DNA of 64,000 nt. Source: Planotetraspora sp. A-T 1434. GTDB taxonomy: Bacteria; Actinomycetota; Actinomycetes; Streptosporangiales; Streptosporangiaceae. The stretch spans positions 372,001 through 436,000 of the forward strand of contig NZ_JAOEGB010000001.1 in the NCBI RefSeq assembly GCF_025420585.1, given 5' to 3'. Both the position numbers and the translations under genes were made by a program. Below the pieces are notes generated by a model. It was not told the DNA's origin, did not search any database, and was given only the letters and a program-made list of their open reading frames with translations. Numbering within the stretch: the first letter of the stretch is position 1; each line of letters opens with the position of its first letter. This document shows positions 8,388-15,934 of the stretch, one piece after another.

Positions 8388-9372
8388 GGAACCGCCGTCT
8401 TCTGACGAACCCCCATCGGGGGGACTGTCGGCCACGCACGTCCTGGAGTTCCCCGGCGGATACACGCGCACGACCGGCCCGGTCATCGGGCGCTTCCTCA
8501 CCGAGCTGCGCGACCGGCGCATCGTCGGAGTCCGTACGGCAGGCGGCGACGTCCTGGTCCCGCCGCTCGAATACGACCCGGCCACGGGCGAGAGCGTGAC
8601 CGGCGAATACGTCGAAGTGGGCCCGGCGGGGACCGTACAGGCCTGGGCCTGGGTCGGCACGCCGCGCAAGGGCCATCCGCTCGACCGGCCGTTCGCCTGG
8701 GCCACCATCAAGCTCGACGGGGCCGACACCGCCCTGGTCCACGTGGTGGACGCCGGGAACCCGAAGGCCATGCGGCCCGGCCTCCGCGTCCGCCCGCGCT
8801 GGAAGGCCGACCCCGTCGGGCACATCACCGACATCGAGTGCTTCCTGCCGGAGGTCACCCGCATGGTCTCGCCGGTGCGCGCCGAATATCGAGTCACGCC
8901 CGGCCGCGCCCTCACCCGTTTCCTGGAGGGCGTCCGCGACGGCGTGCTCATCGGAGGCCGGTGCGCCGCCTGCGACAAGGTCTACGTCCCCTACCGGCTC
9001 TCGTGCCCCTCCTGCGGCTCGGTGATCGAGGAGGAGGTTCAGGTCGCCGACACGGGCACGATCACCACCTTCGCGATCAACAACCTGCCCGACCCCCGGG
9101 CTCCCCAGGTGCCGTTCGTCTCGGCGTACGTCCTGCTGGACAGGTCGGACACCCCGATGATCGCGCTGGTCGGCGACGTCCCCGCGCACGAGGTGCGGCA
9201 GGGCATGCGGGTCAGGGCCGTCTGGGTGCCGCCGGAGGAACGGACCATGGCCATGACCAACATCAAATGGTTCGCCCCGACCGGTGAGCCCGATGTCGAC
9301 CTGTCCGAACACGTGAGCTCAGGGTTCGAAGGCTCGGACCTGGACGGTTCCCAGCCGGAAGGCGAGGCGTGA
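8377..9372 (+). CDS. Double DUF35 (Zn-ribbon/OB-fold) acyl-CoA-binding protein
   Basis: A 331-residue protein with two DUF35-type halves. The N-terminal half (about 30-150) lacks the zinc cysteines. The second half (about 180-300) has the rubredoxin-like ribbon CAACDKVYVPYRLSCPSC followed by an OB-fold (TGTITTFAINNLP, VLLDRSDTPMIALVGDV). DUF35 proteins are obligate partners of thiolase-fold retro-aldolases such as Ltp2 and of ChsH-type hydratases. Here the protein sits directly before the Ltp4-like gene (TGATG overlap) and corresponds in position to mycobacterial Rv3521. It starts at GTG 8377 inside the end of the ligase gene, which implies translational coupling. Confidence 0.85.
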   Translation: MPSEEPPSSDEPPSGGLSATHVLEFPGGYTRTTGPVIGRFLTELRDRRIVGVRTAGGDVLVPPLEYDPATGESVTGEYVEVGPAGTVQAWAWVGTPRKGHPLDRPFAWATIKLDGADTALVHVVDAGNPKAMRPGLRVRPRWKADPVGHITDIECFLPEVTRMVSPVRAEYRVTPGRALTRFLEGVRDGVLIGGRCAACDKVYVPYRLSCPSCGSVIEEEVQVADTGTITTFAINNLPDPRAPQVPFVSAYVLLDRSDTPMIALVGDVPAHEVRQGMRVRAVWVPPEERTMAMTNIKWFAPTGEPDVDLSEHVSSGFEGSDLDGSQPEGEA

Positions 9373-10412
9373 TGCGGGAGGTCATGCGGGAGGTGGCGGT
9401 CGTCGCGTTCGCGCAGACGGTGCACACCGGCCACGACACCGGGCTGATCGAGCCCGAGCTGCTGCTCCCGGTGATCAACGAGGTCAGGGAGCAGTCGGGG
9501 CTCAGGAGGTTCGGCTTCACGTGCTCGGGTTCGTGTGACTACCTCGCCGGGGCGCCGTTCTCGTTCGTCTCCGCGCTCGATGTGCTGGGCGCCTGGCCGC
9601 CCATCAGCGAGAGCCACGTCGAGATGGACGCGGCGTTCGCGCTGTACGAGGCGTGGGTCCGGCTCCAGCACGGCGACGTCGACTCCGCCCTCGTCTACGG
9701 CTTCGGCAAGTCGTCTCAGGGCGACCTCCGCGAGCTCATGACCTTGCAGCTCGACCCGTACTATCTGGCGCCGCTCGGGCTGGACCAGGTGTCGTTCGCG
9801 GCCCTCCAGGCGACCGCGTGCGGCGCCGACCGGGCCGCGCTCGACGAGATCGTACGGCGGAGCCGTGCCGACGGCCGGAACAACCCCTACGCCCTCGACC
9901 TGCCGGACCCGTCCGGCGACGGTTTCGAGGTCGAACCGCTCAAGCCGTACGACGTGGCGCCGATCACGGACGGCGCGGCGGCGGTGGTGCTGGCGGCCGG
10001 GGATCTGGCCAGGGAGCTGGTGGAACGCCCCGCCTGGATCACCGGCATCGCCCACCGCATCGAGCCCCACTATCTGGGCATACGGGATCTCGCCCGGTCG
10101 GCCTCGGCCGCCGACGCCGCACGGGCGGCGGGGGTGGGCAAGGGCCCGGTGGAGGTGGCCGAGTTGCACGCCCAGTTCAGCCACGAGGAGCTGATCCTCC
10201 GTGAGGCGCTCGGGCTGGCGGAGGACACGGTGGTCAATCCCTCCGGTGGGCCGCTCGCGGCCAACCCGGTCATGGCGACGGGGCTGATCCGCGTGGGCGA
10301 GGCCGCCCGACGGGTTCTCGACGGGAGCGCCGGCCGTGCCGTCGCCCACGCGACCTCCGGCCCCTGCCTCCAGCACAACCTCGTCGCCGTGCTGGAGGGA
10401 TCCACCCCATGA
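9372..10412 (+). CDS. ltp4: Thiolase-fold lyase, Ltp4-like
   Basis: A 346-residue thiolase-superfamily protein of the lipid-transfer-protein (SCP-x thiolase/aldolase) subgroup. FTCSGSCDYLAG, VSALDVLGAWPPISESHVEMD and ALVYGFGKSSQGDLRE closely follow mycobacterial Ltp4 (Rv3522). The C-terminal half has AELHAQFSHEELILREALG and NPSGGPLAANPVMATGLIR. Such enzymes work with a DUF35 partner; in Rhodococcus, Ltp3 and Ltp4 shorten C24-branched sterol side chains by retro-aldol cleavage. ATG 9372 overlaps the upstream stop (TGATG); GTG 9369 is an alternative. Three copies of the 53-bp repeat follow immediately. Confidence 0.85.
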   Translation: MREVMREVAVVAFAQTVHTGHDTGLIEPELLLPVINEVREQSGLRRFGFTCSGSCDYLAGAPFSFVSALDVLGAWPPISESHVEMDAAFALYEAWVRLQHGDVDSALVYGFGKSSQGDLRELMTLQLDPYYLAPLGLDQVSFAALQATACGADRAALDEIVRRSRADGRNNPYALDLPDPSGDGFEVEPLKPYDVAPITDGAAAVVLAAGDLARELVERPAWITGIAHRIEPHYLGIRDLARSASAADAARAAGVGKGPVEVAELHAQFSHEELILREALGLAEDTVVNPSGGPLAANPVMATGLIRVGEAARRVLDGSAGRAVAHATSGPCLQHNLVAVLEGSTP

Positions 10413-10420
10413 CCCCTCGC

Positions 10421-10540
10421 CGTGATCATGCAAAGGTTCCCGGATGGCCGGCCTCACCTGCGCAAACGCCAGGCCGTGATCATGCACAGAGTCCCGGCCG
10501 CCCTGCCGTACCTGCGAAAACGTCTTTCGTGATCATGCAA
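10421..10540 (+). repeat. Intergenic 53-bp repeat cluster 2 (three cores)
   Basis: GTGATCATGCA begins at 10422, 10476 and 10529 (spacings 54 and 53 bp). The first two units are complete, with TCCCGG about 5 bases after the core and ACCTGCG near position 35. The third is only the core and ends 15 bases before the GTG start of the next gene, so the array fills the gap between the ltp4- and ltp3-like genes. It begins 10 bases after the ltp4 stop codon. Confidence 0.88.
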
Positions 10541-10553
10541 TCGAGGTGCCGCT

Positions 10554-11702
10554 GTGGGTAACCGCTGTGCCGTCATCGGCGTCGGTCAGACGCACTACCA
10601 GACCAAGCGCCGTGACGTCTCCATCGCCGGCCTGGTCCGGGAGGCCGCCCTCCGGGCGCTCGAGGACGCGGGCCTGACGTTCAGGGACATCGACGCGGTC
10701 GTCATCGGAAAGGCCCCCGACCTGTTCGAGGGCGTGATGATGCCCGAGGCGTACCTCGCGGACGCCCTGGGCGCGGCCGGGAAGCCGATGATGCGCGTCC
10801 ACACCGCCGGCTCGGTCGGCGGCTCGACGGCGCTGGTCGGAGCGTCGCTCATCCAGGGCGGCGTGCACGACCGGGTGCTCGTGGTGGCCTTCGAGAAGCA
10901 GTCGGAGTCGAACGCGACCTGGGCCCTCTCGACGCATCTGCCGTTCAACGCCTCGCTGGTCGTCGGCGCGGGCGGCTACTTCGCGCCGCACATCCGCGAG
11001 TACATGCGCCGTTCCGGCGCGCCCGACCACATCGGCACGCTGGTCGCGGTCAAGGACCGGCAGAACGCGCTGAAGAACCCCTACGCCCACCTGAAGATCC
11101 CGGGGATCAACCGGCAGATGGTCGAGTCGACGCCGATGCTGTGGGAGCCGATCCGCTACCTGGAGACCTGCCCGTCGTCGGACGGCGCCTGCGCGATGGT
11201 GCTCGCCGCCGAGGACAAGGTGACCGGGACTCCCGCCTGGGTGCACGGCGCCGCCATGCGTTCCGAGCCGATCTTCCGCGCGGGCCGCGACACTGTGAAC
11301 CCGCAGGGCGGCAAGGACTGCGCCGCGGACGTCTACCGCCAGGCCGGGATCGGCGACCCGCGCCGGGACATCGACGTCGCCGAGGTGTACGTGCCCTTCT
11401 CCTGGTACGAGCCGATGTGGCTGGAGAACCTGGGCTTCGCCCCCGAGGGCGAAGGCTGGAAGCTCACCGAGGCGGGATGCACCGCGCTCGACGGCGACAT
11501 CCCCTGGAACGCCTCCGGCGGAGTGCTGTCCTCCAACCCGATCGGGGCCTCCGGGCTGATCCGTTTCGCGGAGGCCGCGTTGCAGGTCAGAGGCATGGCG
11601 GGGGAGCACCAGGTCGACGGCGCCCGGAGGGCTCTCGGGCACGCCTACGGGGGAGGAGCCCAGTTCTTCGCCATGTGGATCGTCGGAACCGACAAACCCT
11701 GA
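10554..11702 (+). CDS. ltp3: Thiolase-fold lyase, Ltp3-like
   Basis: A 382-residue thiolase-superfamily protein beginning GNRCAVIGVGQTHYQTKRRDVS. It has the nucleophile-region block MRVHTAGSVGGSTALVGASLIQGG, AFEKQSESNATW, DGACAMVLAAED and the C-terminal NASGGVLSSNPIGASGLIRFAEAALQ and GHAYGGGAQFFAMWI. These match mycobacterial Ltp3 (Rv3523) in length and order. Together with Ltp4 and the DUF35 protein it is expected to form the side-chain retro-aldolase/thiolase step. The annotated start is GTG 10554 directly after a repeat core, so translation initiates in sequence partly contributed by the repeat. The gene ends in a short 15-bp direct repeat (AACCGACAARCCCT, 11687-11730). Confidence 0.85.
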   Translation: MGNRCAVIGVGQTHYQTKRRDVSIAGLVREAALRALEDAGLTFRDIDAVVIGKAPDLFEGVMMPEAYLADALGAAGKPMMRVHTAGSVGGSTALVGASLIQGGVHDRVLVVAFEKQSESNATWALSTHLPFNASLVVGAGGYFAPHIREYMRRSGAPDHIGTLVAVKDRQNALKNPYAHLKIPGINRQMVESTPMLWEPIRYLETCPSSDGACAMVLAAEDKVTGTPAWVHGAAMRSEPIFRAGRDTVNPQGGKDCAADVYRQAGIGDPRRDIDVAEVYVPFSWYEPMWLENLGFAPEGEGWKLTEAGCTALDGDIPWNASGGVLSSNPIGASGLIRFAEAALQVRGMAGEHQVDGARRALGHAYGGGAQFFAMWIVGTDKP

Positions 11703-11730
11703 ACCGACAAGCCCTAACCGACAAGCCCTG
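11687..11730 (+). repeat. Short 14-15-bp direct repeat at the end of the ltp3-like gene
   Basis: Three near-identical copies of AACCGACAARCCCT run across the ltp3 stop codon (11700-11702) into the short gap before the next ligase gene. Confidence 0.8.
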
Positions 11731-11751
11731 ACAAGAAGGGTCGTCCCCGGT

Positions 11752-13341
11752 ATGGAGTTCAACCACGCTGATCTGTACGAAGGGCTCGCGGACGCGATCG
11801 GGGACCGCGTGGCCGTCATCTGCGGCGATGACCGCCTGACCTACGCCGAGCTGGACGCGCTGGCCAACCGGCTGGCGCACCACCTCGCCGCCCAGGGCGT
11901 ACGACCGGGCCAGCACGTCGGTATCCAGCTCTACAACGGCGTCGAATATGTCACCGCGCTCCTCGCGGCTCTGAAGATCCGGGCGGTTCCGGTCAACGTC
12001 AACTACCGCTACGTCGAGGCGGAGTTGCTTTACCTCTACCGGGACTCCGACATCGTCGCCCTGCTGTTCGACGTCGAGTTCGACTCGCGGGTCGCGGCCG
12101 CCGCCCCGCAGGCCCCCGCCCTGCGCCACCTCATCGCCGTCGGCGGTGACACCGCGGTCCCGGGCGCCGTGCCGTACGGCGAGGCACTGGCGGCGCAGCC
12201 CTCGACCAGGGGATTCCCCAGGCGTTCCGGCGACGACGTGTACATCATCTACACGGGCGGGACCACCGGCATGCCCAAGGGCGTCATGTGGCGGGTCGAG
12301 GACCTCTTCATGGCGTTCGGCGGCGGCAACCCGTACGGCGACCCCCTGCCGACGCCGGAGGCCGTCATCGAGCAGGCCGGGAACGCCAATCCGATGATCA
12401 TGATGGCGGCGGCTCCGCTGATGCACGGCGCGGCGCAGATGGCCACGTTCATCGCGTGGTGGATGGGGGCGGCCATCGCCTACGTCCGCAAGTTCGACGC
12501 CGCCGCGGTCCTCCACGCGATCGAGCGCGAGAAGGTCGTCAGCGTCAACATCACCGGCGACGCCATGGCCCGCCCGCTGGCCGAGGAGCTCGCCACCCGG
12601 TCGTACGACCTGTCGTCGCTGTTCGCCCTCAGCTCGACCGGGGCGATCCTCACCGGCTCGGTGCGGGACCGGCTGCAGGAGTTGCTGCCGAACACGATGA
12701 TCCTGGACAACTTCGGCTCCACCGAGTCCGGGTACACCGCCTCGGGCGTCTCCGGTTCGTCCCCCGAGTCGGGACTCAAATATCAGCCCAACGCCAACTC
12801 GGCCATCGCCGTCCTGGACGAGACGCTCAAGCCGGTGAAGCCGGGCTCGGGCGACATGGGCACGGTCGCCAAGACCGGCCGGATCGCCTTCGGCTACTAC
12901 AACGACCCGGACAAGACCGGGCGCACCTTCGTCACGGACGTGGACGGCACCCGCTGGCTGCTCACCGGCGATCTCGCCATGGTGGAGGAGGACGGCACGA
13001 TCCGCGTCTTCGGCCGTGGCTCGCAGTGCATCAACACCGGAGGGGAGAAGGTCTTCCCCGAGGAGGTCGAGGCGGTGCTCAAGGGCCATCCGTCGGTGTT
13101 CGACGCGGTGGTCACCGGCATTCCCGACGACCGCTGGGGCTTCCGCGTCGCGGCCGTGGTGCAGCCGTACGAGGGGACCTCGCCGACGCCGGCCGAGCTC
13201 GACGCCCACTGCCGGGAGAGGCTGTCGGGGTACAAGGTGCCGCGTACCTATGCGTTCGTGGAGGAACTGGTCCGCTCCCCGGCCGGTAAGGCGGATTACC
13301 GCTGGGCCAGGGAGACCGCCGAAGCCGCCTCTTTGGCGTGA
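11752..13341 (+). CDS. fadD19: Acyl-CoA ligase, FadD19-like (sterol side chain)
   Basis: A 529-residue adenylate-forming ligase with YTGGTTGMPKGVMWR at residues 167-181. The GGTTGMPKG variant and following VMWR are characteristic of the FadD19/FadD17 group. Other blocks are MPAAAPLMHGA-like MMAAAPLMHGAAQM, DNFGSTESGY and FGRGSQCINTGGEKVFPEEVE, with catalytic Lys in SPAGKADYRWA. FadD19 makes the CoA thioester that starts C24-branched sterol side-chain degradation in Rhodococcus and mycobacteria (family knowledge). The gene follows ltp3 by 49 bp on the same strand. Its stop codon TGA (13339-13341) lies inside the first repeat core of cluster 3. Confidence 0.86.
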   Translation: MEFNHADLYEGLADAIGDRVAVICGDDRLTYAELDALANRLAHHLAAQGVRPGQHVGIQLYNGVEYVTALLAALKIRAVPVNVNYRYVEAELLYLYRDSDIVALLFDVEFDSRVAAAAPQAPALRHLIAVGGDTAVPGAVPYGEALAAQPSTRGFPRRSGDDVYIIYTGGTTGMPKGVMWRVEDLFMAFGGGNPYGDPLPTPEAVIEQAGNANPMIMMAAAPLMHGAAQMATFIAWWMGAAIAYVRKFDAAAVLHAIEREKVVSVNITGDAMARPLAEELATRSYDLSSLFALSSTGAILTGSVRDRLQELLPNTMILDNFGSTESGYTASGVSGSSPESGLKYQPNANSAIAVLDETLKPVKPGSGDMGTVAKTGRIAFGYYNDPDKTGRTFVTDVDGTRWLLTGDLAMVEEDGTIRVFGRGSQCINTGGEKVFPEEVEAVLKGHPSVFDAVVTGIPDDRWGFRVAAVVQPYEGTSPTPAELDAHCRERLSGYKVPRTYAFVEELVRSPAGKADYRWARETAEAASLA

Positions 13342-13530
13342 TCATGCACAAGTTCCTGGTGGCGCACGCTGCCAGGAACAACGTGAATCGTGATCATGCA
13401 CGAATTCCGCGCGAGGTCCACTGACCTGGCCCGCAGTCATCCGTGATCATGCATTGCCTGGCTGTTTGCTTGATCACGTACGGCGAAACCAGAGGTCAAT
13501 CGCAGATCGAGGAACCCGTGCATGATCACG
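13337..13530. repeat. Intergenic 53-bp repeat cluster 3, inverted halves between convergent genes
   Basis: Plus-strand cores begin at 13338, 13390 and 13443 (52 and 53 bp apart). Minus-strand cores begin at 13529 and, with one change (GTGATCAAGCA), at 13477, 52 bp apart. The plus core at 13443 and the minus core at 13477 form a hairpin with CGTGATCA/TGATCACG arms. The array fills the whole gap between the fadD19-like and HAD genes, and each gene ends at a TGA within TGATCA. It may also act as a bidirectional terminator. Confidence 0.87.
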
Positions 13531-14254
13531 CGCGATTCGCGCGCAGCAGGTCGAGAGGGAGTTCGTCGAGTGACCGGATGACGATGACGCCGTCCAGCGG
13601 TGTGGTTCCCGTGACGGCGCGGTCGAGCCAGTAGGCGCGGAGGCCGGCCGCCCGGGCACCCAGGGCGTCGATGTCGTACTTGTCGCCGACGTACGCGACC
13701 TCGTGCGGCACCAGCCCGAGGAGGTCGCAGCCGGCGAGGAAGATGGCGGGGTCCGGCTTCGCCACTCCGTGCTCGACGGAGCAGACGATGGCCTCGCCGA
13801 AGTGGTCGAGCAGGCCCACCATGCGAAGTTTCCGCTGCTGGTGGGTGAGGGACGAGTTGGAGACGACGCCGAGCCGGAAGGCCGGGGCGAGCTTCCTGAG
13901 AACGGGGTCGGCGTCGGGAAAGGCGGCCCATGCGGCCTCCCGGAACTCCACATACCTCTCGAACCAGACGGTGGCCTCCTCGTCGGACAGACCCGCGACC
14001 GGAAGACGCCCGATGTGGGCCAGGAACCGCCTGGTCCGGATGACCTGCTGTTCCTCGAACGTCAACTCCCCGGCGAGGCACCGGGCGTACTCCTCCTCCA
14101 TGATCTGCCGCCAGACCACCACCGCGTCAGCGTGCGATGGAAACGACTCCAGCAGCCCCTCGGCTGTCAGATGGCCGATGAGGCCGACCTCTTCGGAAGT
14201 CGAGTAGTCGAAGATCGTGTCGTCGACGTCGAACAGCACTCCCCGGATGCTCAC
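13526..14254 (-). CDS. HAD-superfamily hydrolase
   Basis: A haloacid-dehalogenase-like hydrolase of about 242 residues. Motif I is FDVDDTIFD near the N-terminus (nucleophile first Asp). A helical cap follows at about 20-100. Motif II is VVSNSS, motif III the Lys in GVAKPDP, and motif IV YVGDKYDIDALGARAAG. This is the phosphoglycolate phosphatase/YjjG-like subgroup; the substrate cannot be told. GTG 14254 immediately precedes the conserved strand; a longer GTG start at 14287 adds 11 residues with no better ribosome site. The stop codon lies in a repeat core of cluster 3. Confidence 0.85.
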   Translation of the reverse strand: MSIRGVLFDVDDTIFDYSTSEEVGLIGHLTAEGLLESFPSHADAVVVWRQIMEEEYARCLAGELTFEEQQVIRTRRFLAHIGRLPVAGLSDEEATVWFERYVEFREAAWAAFPDADPVLRKLAPAFRLGVVSNSSLTHQQRKLRMVGLLDHFGEAIVCSVEHGVAKPDPAIFLAGCDLLGLVPHEVAYVGDKYDIDALGARAAGLRAYWLDRAVTGTTPLDGVIVIRSLDELPLDLLRANRA

Positions 14255-14389
14255 CTGTTCACTCTGCCAGTTCGGACGAGAGCCCACTGCGACGGGACAC
14301 CCGTAGCCGTCCAGGGTTCAACGCAAGCCGCAGAGGGTTGCGGGGCGTCAGTCCACCGGAGGGATCACTCCGTGCTCGGCGGGCTACAG

Positions 14390-15022
14390 CTACTTGGCTC
14401 CCTCGCCCGCGAGGGCGGCGACGGCGCCGAGGCCGATATAGACCGCGCCGCTGCCGACGTCGAGCCGCCGCCTGGCCCGGGCTGAGGACCGCAGGCGACC
14501 GGCGATGGCCGAGGACAGCACGGCGTAGGTGCCGTCGCTCGCCATGCCGAGCACCACCCAGATGGCGCCGAGCAACACGATCTGCGGTGCCACCGGCCCG
14601 CGGGACGGGTCGGCGAACTGGGGGAGGAAGGCGAGGAAGAAGATCGCCGTCTTCGGGTTGAGCACGTTGACGACGAAGCCCTCTCCGAACAGCCGGGACC
14701 GCGACGCGTGCCTGACCTCGGCCGCTTCTCCGTCAGCTCGGTGCAGGAACTTTCGTATGCCGAGGTAGACGAGGTAGGCCGCGCCCAGATACTTCACGAC
14801 GGCGAACGCCGTGGCCGACGCGGCCAGCAGGGCGCTGATCCCGAGCGCGGCGGCGGCGATGTGCACCAGCGACCCGGCGTGGACGCCGAGCACCGACACC
14901 AGCCCCGCCGTACGGCCCTGCGTGACGCTGCGGGTGACGATGTAGACCACGGCGGGTCCGGGCACCACGAGCAGCGCGAGCGTGGCGGCGGCGAAGAGGG
15001 CGAGTGTCGTCACAGGGGGCAT
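14390..15022 (-). CDS. LysE/RhtB-family amino acid exporter
   Basis: A 210-residue inner-membrane protein with about six transmembrane segments. It begins MPPVTTLALFAAATLALLVV and has the family signature VPGPAVVYIVTRSVTQGR and GFVVNVLNPKTAIFFLAFLPQF. LysE/RhtB proteins export amino acids or homoserine lactone-like compounds. ATG 15022 starts the first membrane helix; the upstream in-frame ATG at 15058 adds a polar extension unlike the family. It appears monocistronic. Confidence 0.9.
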   Translation of the reverse strand: MPPVTTLALFAAATLALLVVPGPAVVYIVTRSVTQGRTAGLVSVLGVHAGSLVHIAAAALGISALLAASATAFAVVKYLGAAYLVYLGIRKFLHRADGEAAEVRHASRSRLFGEGFVVNVLNPKTAIFFLAFLPQFADPSRGPVAPQIVLLGAIWVVLGMASDGTYAVLSSAIAGRLRSSARARRRLDVGSGAVYIGLGAVAALAGEGAK

Positions 15023-15112
15023 GCCGCGATGGTACGAAACCCCGCCCAGCTTGAGCACATGCTTTTCCTACGGGCGGACACTCAGGCGCACCCGGGACGG
15101 CTGCGGGCGGGC

Positions 15113-15874
15113 TCAGGGGGTGTGACCGAGGTCGTGGCGGGTGGCCTCCTCGACCTCGTGAAGGCTCTGCCGGGTGAGCTCCAGCTCGGAGGTGAGCTCG
15201 TCGAGAGCTCCCGTGCCGCCGTCGGCCGCGGTCGACGTGGCCGTCATCGCCGACACCTCCACCACCCGGGCGACCAGGCCCTCCAGGCTGATCGCCCCGG
15301 ACTCCAGGCGGGCGAGCACGCGGTCGCGGGTCGCCGACAGCCGGTCGTACACCTCCTGCTGCGCCTCCAGCGAGGCGATCGACCGGTCGAGCTCGCCCGC
15401 CACCTCCGGCCGGGCCGATTCCCGGGTGCGGGCCAGCCGTGCCCGCTCCTGCTGGAGGAACCGGGGGTCGAAGCGCGCGAGCGCCGAGCCCGTCACCGAG
15501 GCCTGCCCGGCCAGCCGCCGCAGAGTCGCCACCGTGTCGTCCACCTGCGGGCGCATGGCCGCGATCCGGTCGAGCAGGAGCTGCCCGCGCATCGAGGCGG
15601 TCAGATCACCGAAGCTCCCCGCCGCACGCTCGGCCCGCCGCAGCCACGCCTCCTCGGGGCTGCCCTTGGCGACAGGCAGCTCCGCCGGCTCGTCCGTACA
15701 CCTTTCGCCCCCGGTGGACTGCCACGCGGAGGCGAACGACTTGGCCAGCCAGACCGTCACGCCGACGAAGGCCGCGCCCACCGGGTGCACGTTGACAGCC
15801 CAGGCGGCGCCTCCGGCGGTGGCGCCCATGAGCAGCCCCCAGGGGTCGCGCAGTTCCTCACTGAAGCGGGACAC
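15113..15874 (-). CDS. Hypothetical membrane-anchored coiled-coil protein
   Basis: A 253-residue protein that I do not recognise. Residues about 12-48 form one or two hydrophobic segments (GLLMGATAGGAAWAV, HPVGAAFVGVTVWL). The rest is charged and helical, with heptad-like Leu/Ala spacing from about 80 to 250 suggesting a long coiled coil, and no cysteine-rich or catalytic motif. It lies 55 bp downstream of the solute-binding/VWA gene on the same strand and is probably co-transcribed, which suggests a structural partner of that envelope protein. The short gap is filled by a 14-bp tandem repeat. Confidence 0.6.
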   Translation of the reverse strand: MSRFSEELRDPWGLLMGATAGGAAWAVNVHPVGAAFVGVTVWLAKSFASAWQSTGGERCTDEPAELPVAKGSPEEAWLRRAERAAGSFGDLTASMRGQLLLDRIAAMRPQVDDTVATLRRLAGQASVTGSALARFDPRFLQQERARLARTRESARPEVAGELDRSIASLEAQQEVYDRLSATRDRVLARLESGAISLEGLVARVVEVSAMTATSTAADGGTGALDELTSELELTRQSLHEVEEATRHDLGHTP

Positions 15875-15892
15875 GGGGGCTCCTGGCGCAAA

Positions 15893-15934
15893 AGTAGACC
15901 ATCAGAAGTAGACCATCAGAAGTAGACCATCAGA
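15893..15934 (-). repeat. 14-bp tandem repeat, three perfect copies
   Basis: AGTAGACCATCAGA repeats at 15893, 15907 and 15921. Read on the minus strand each copy contains TCTGA; the stop codon of the VWA gene (15930-15932) is the first of three such TGA triplets. Confidence 0.9.
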
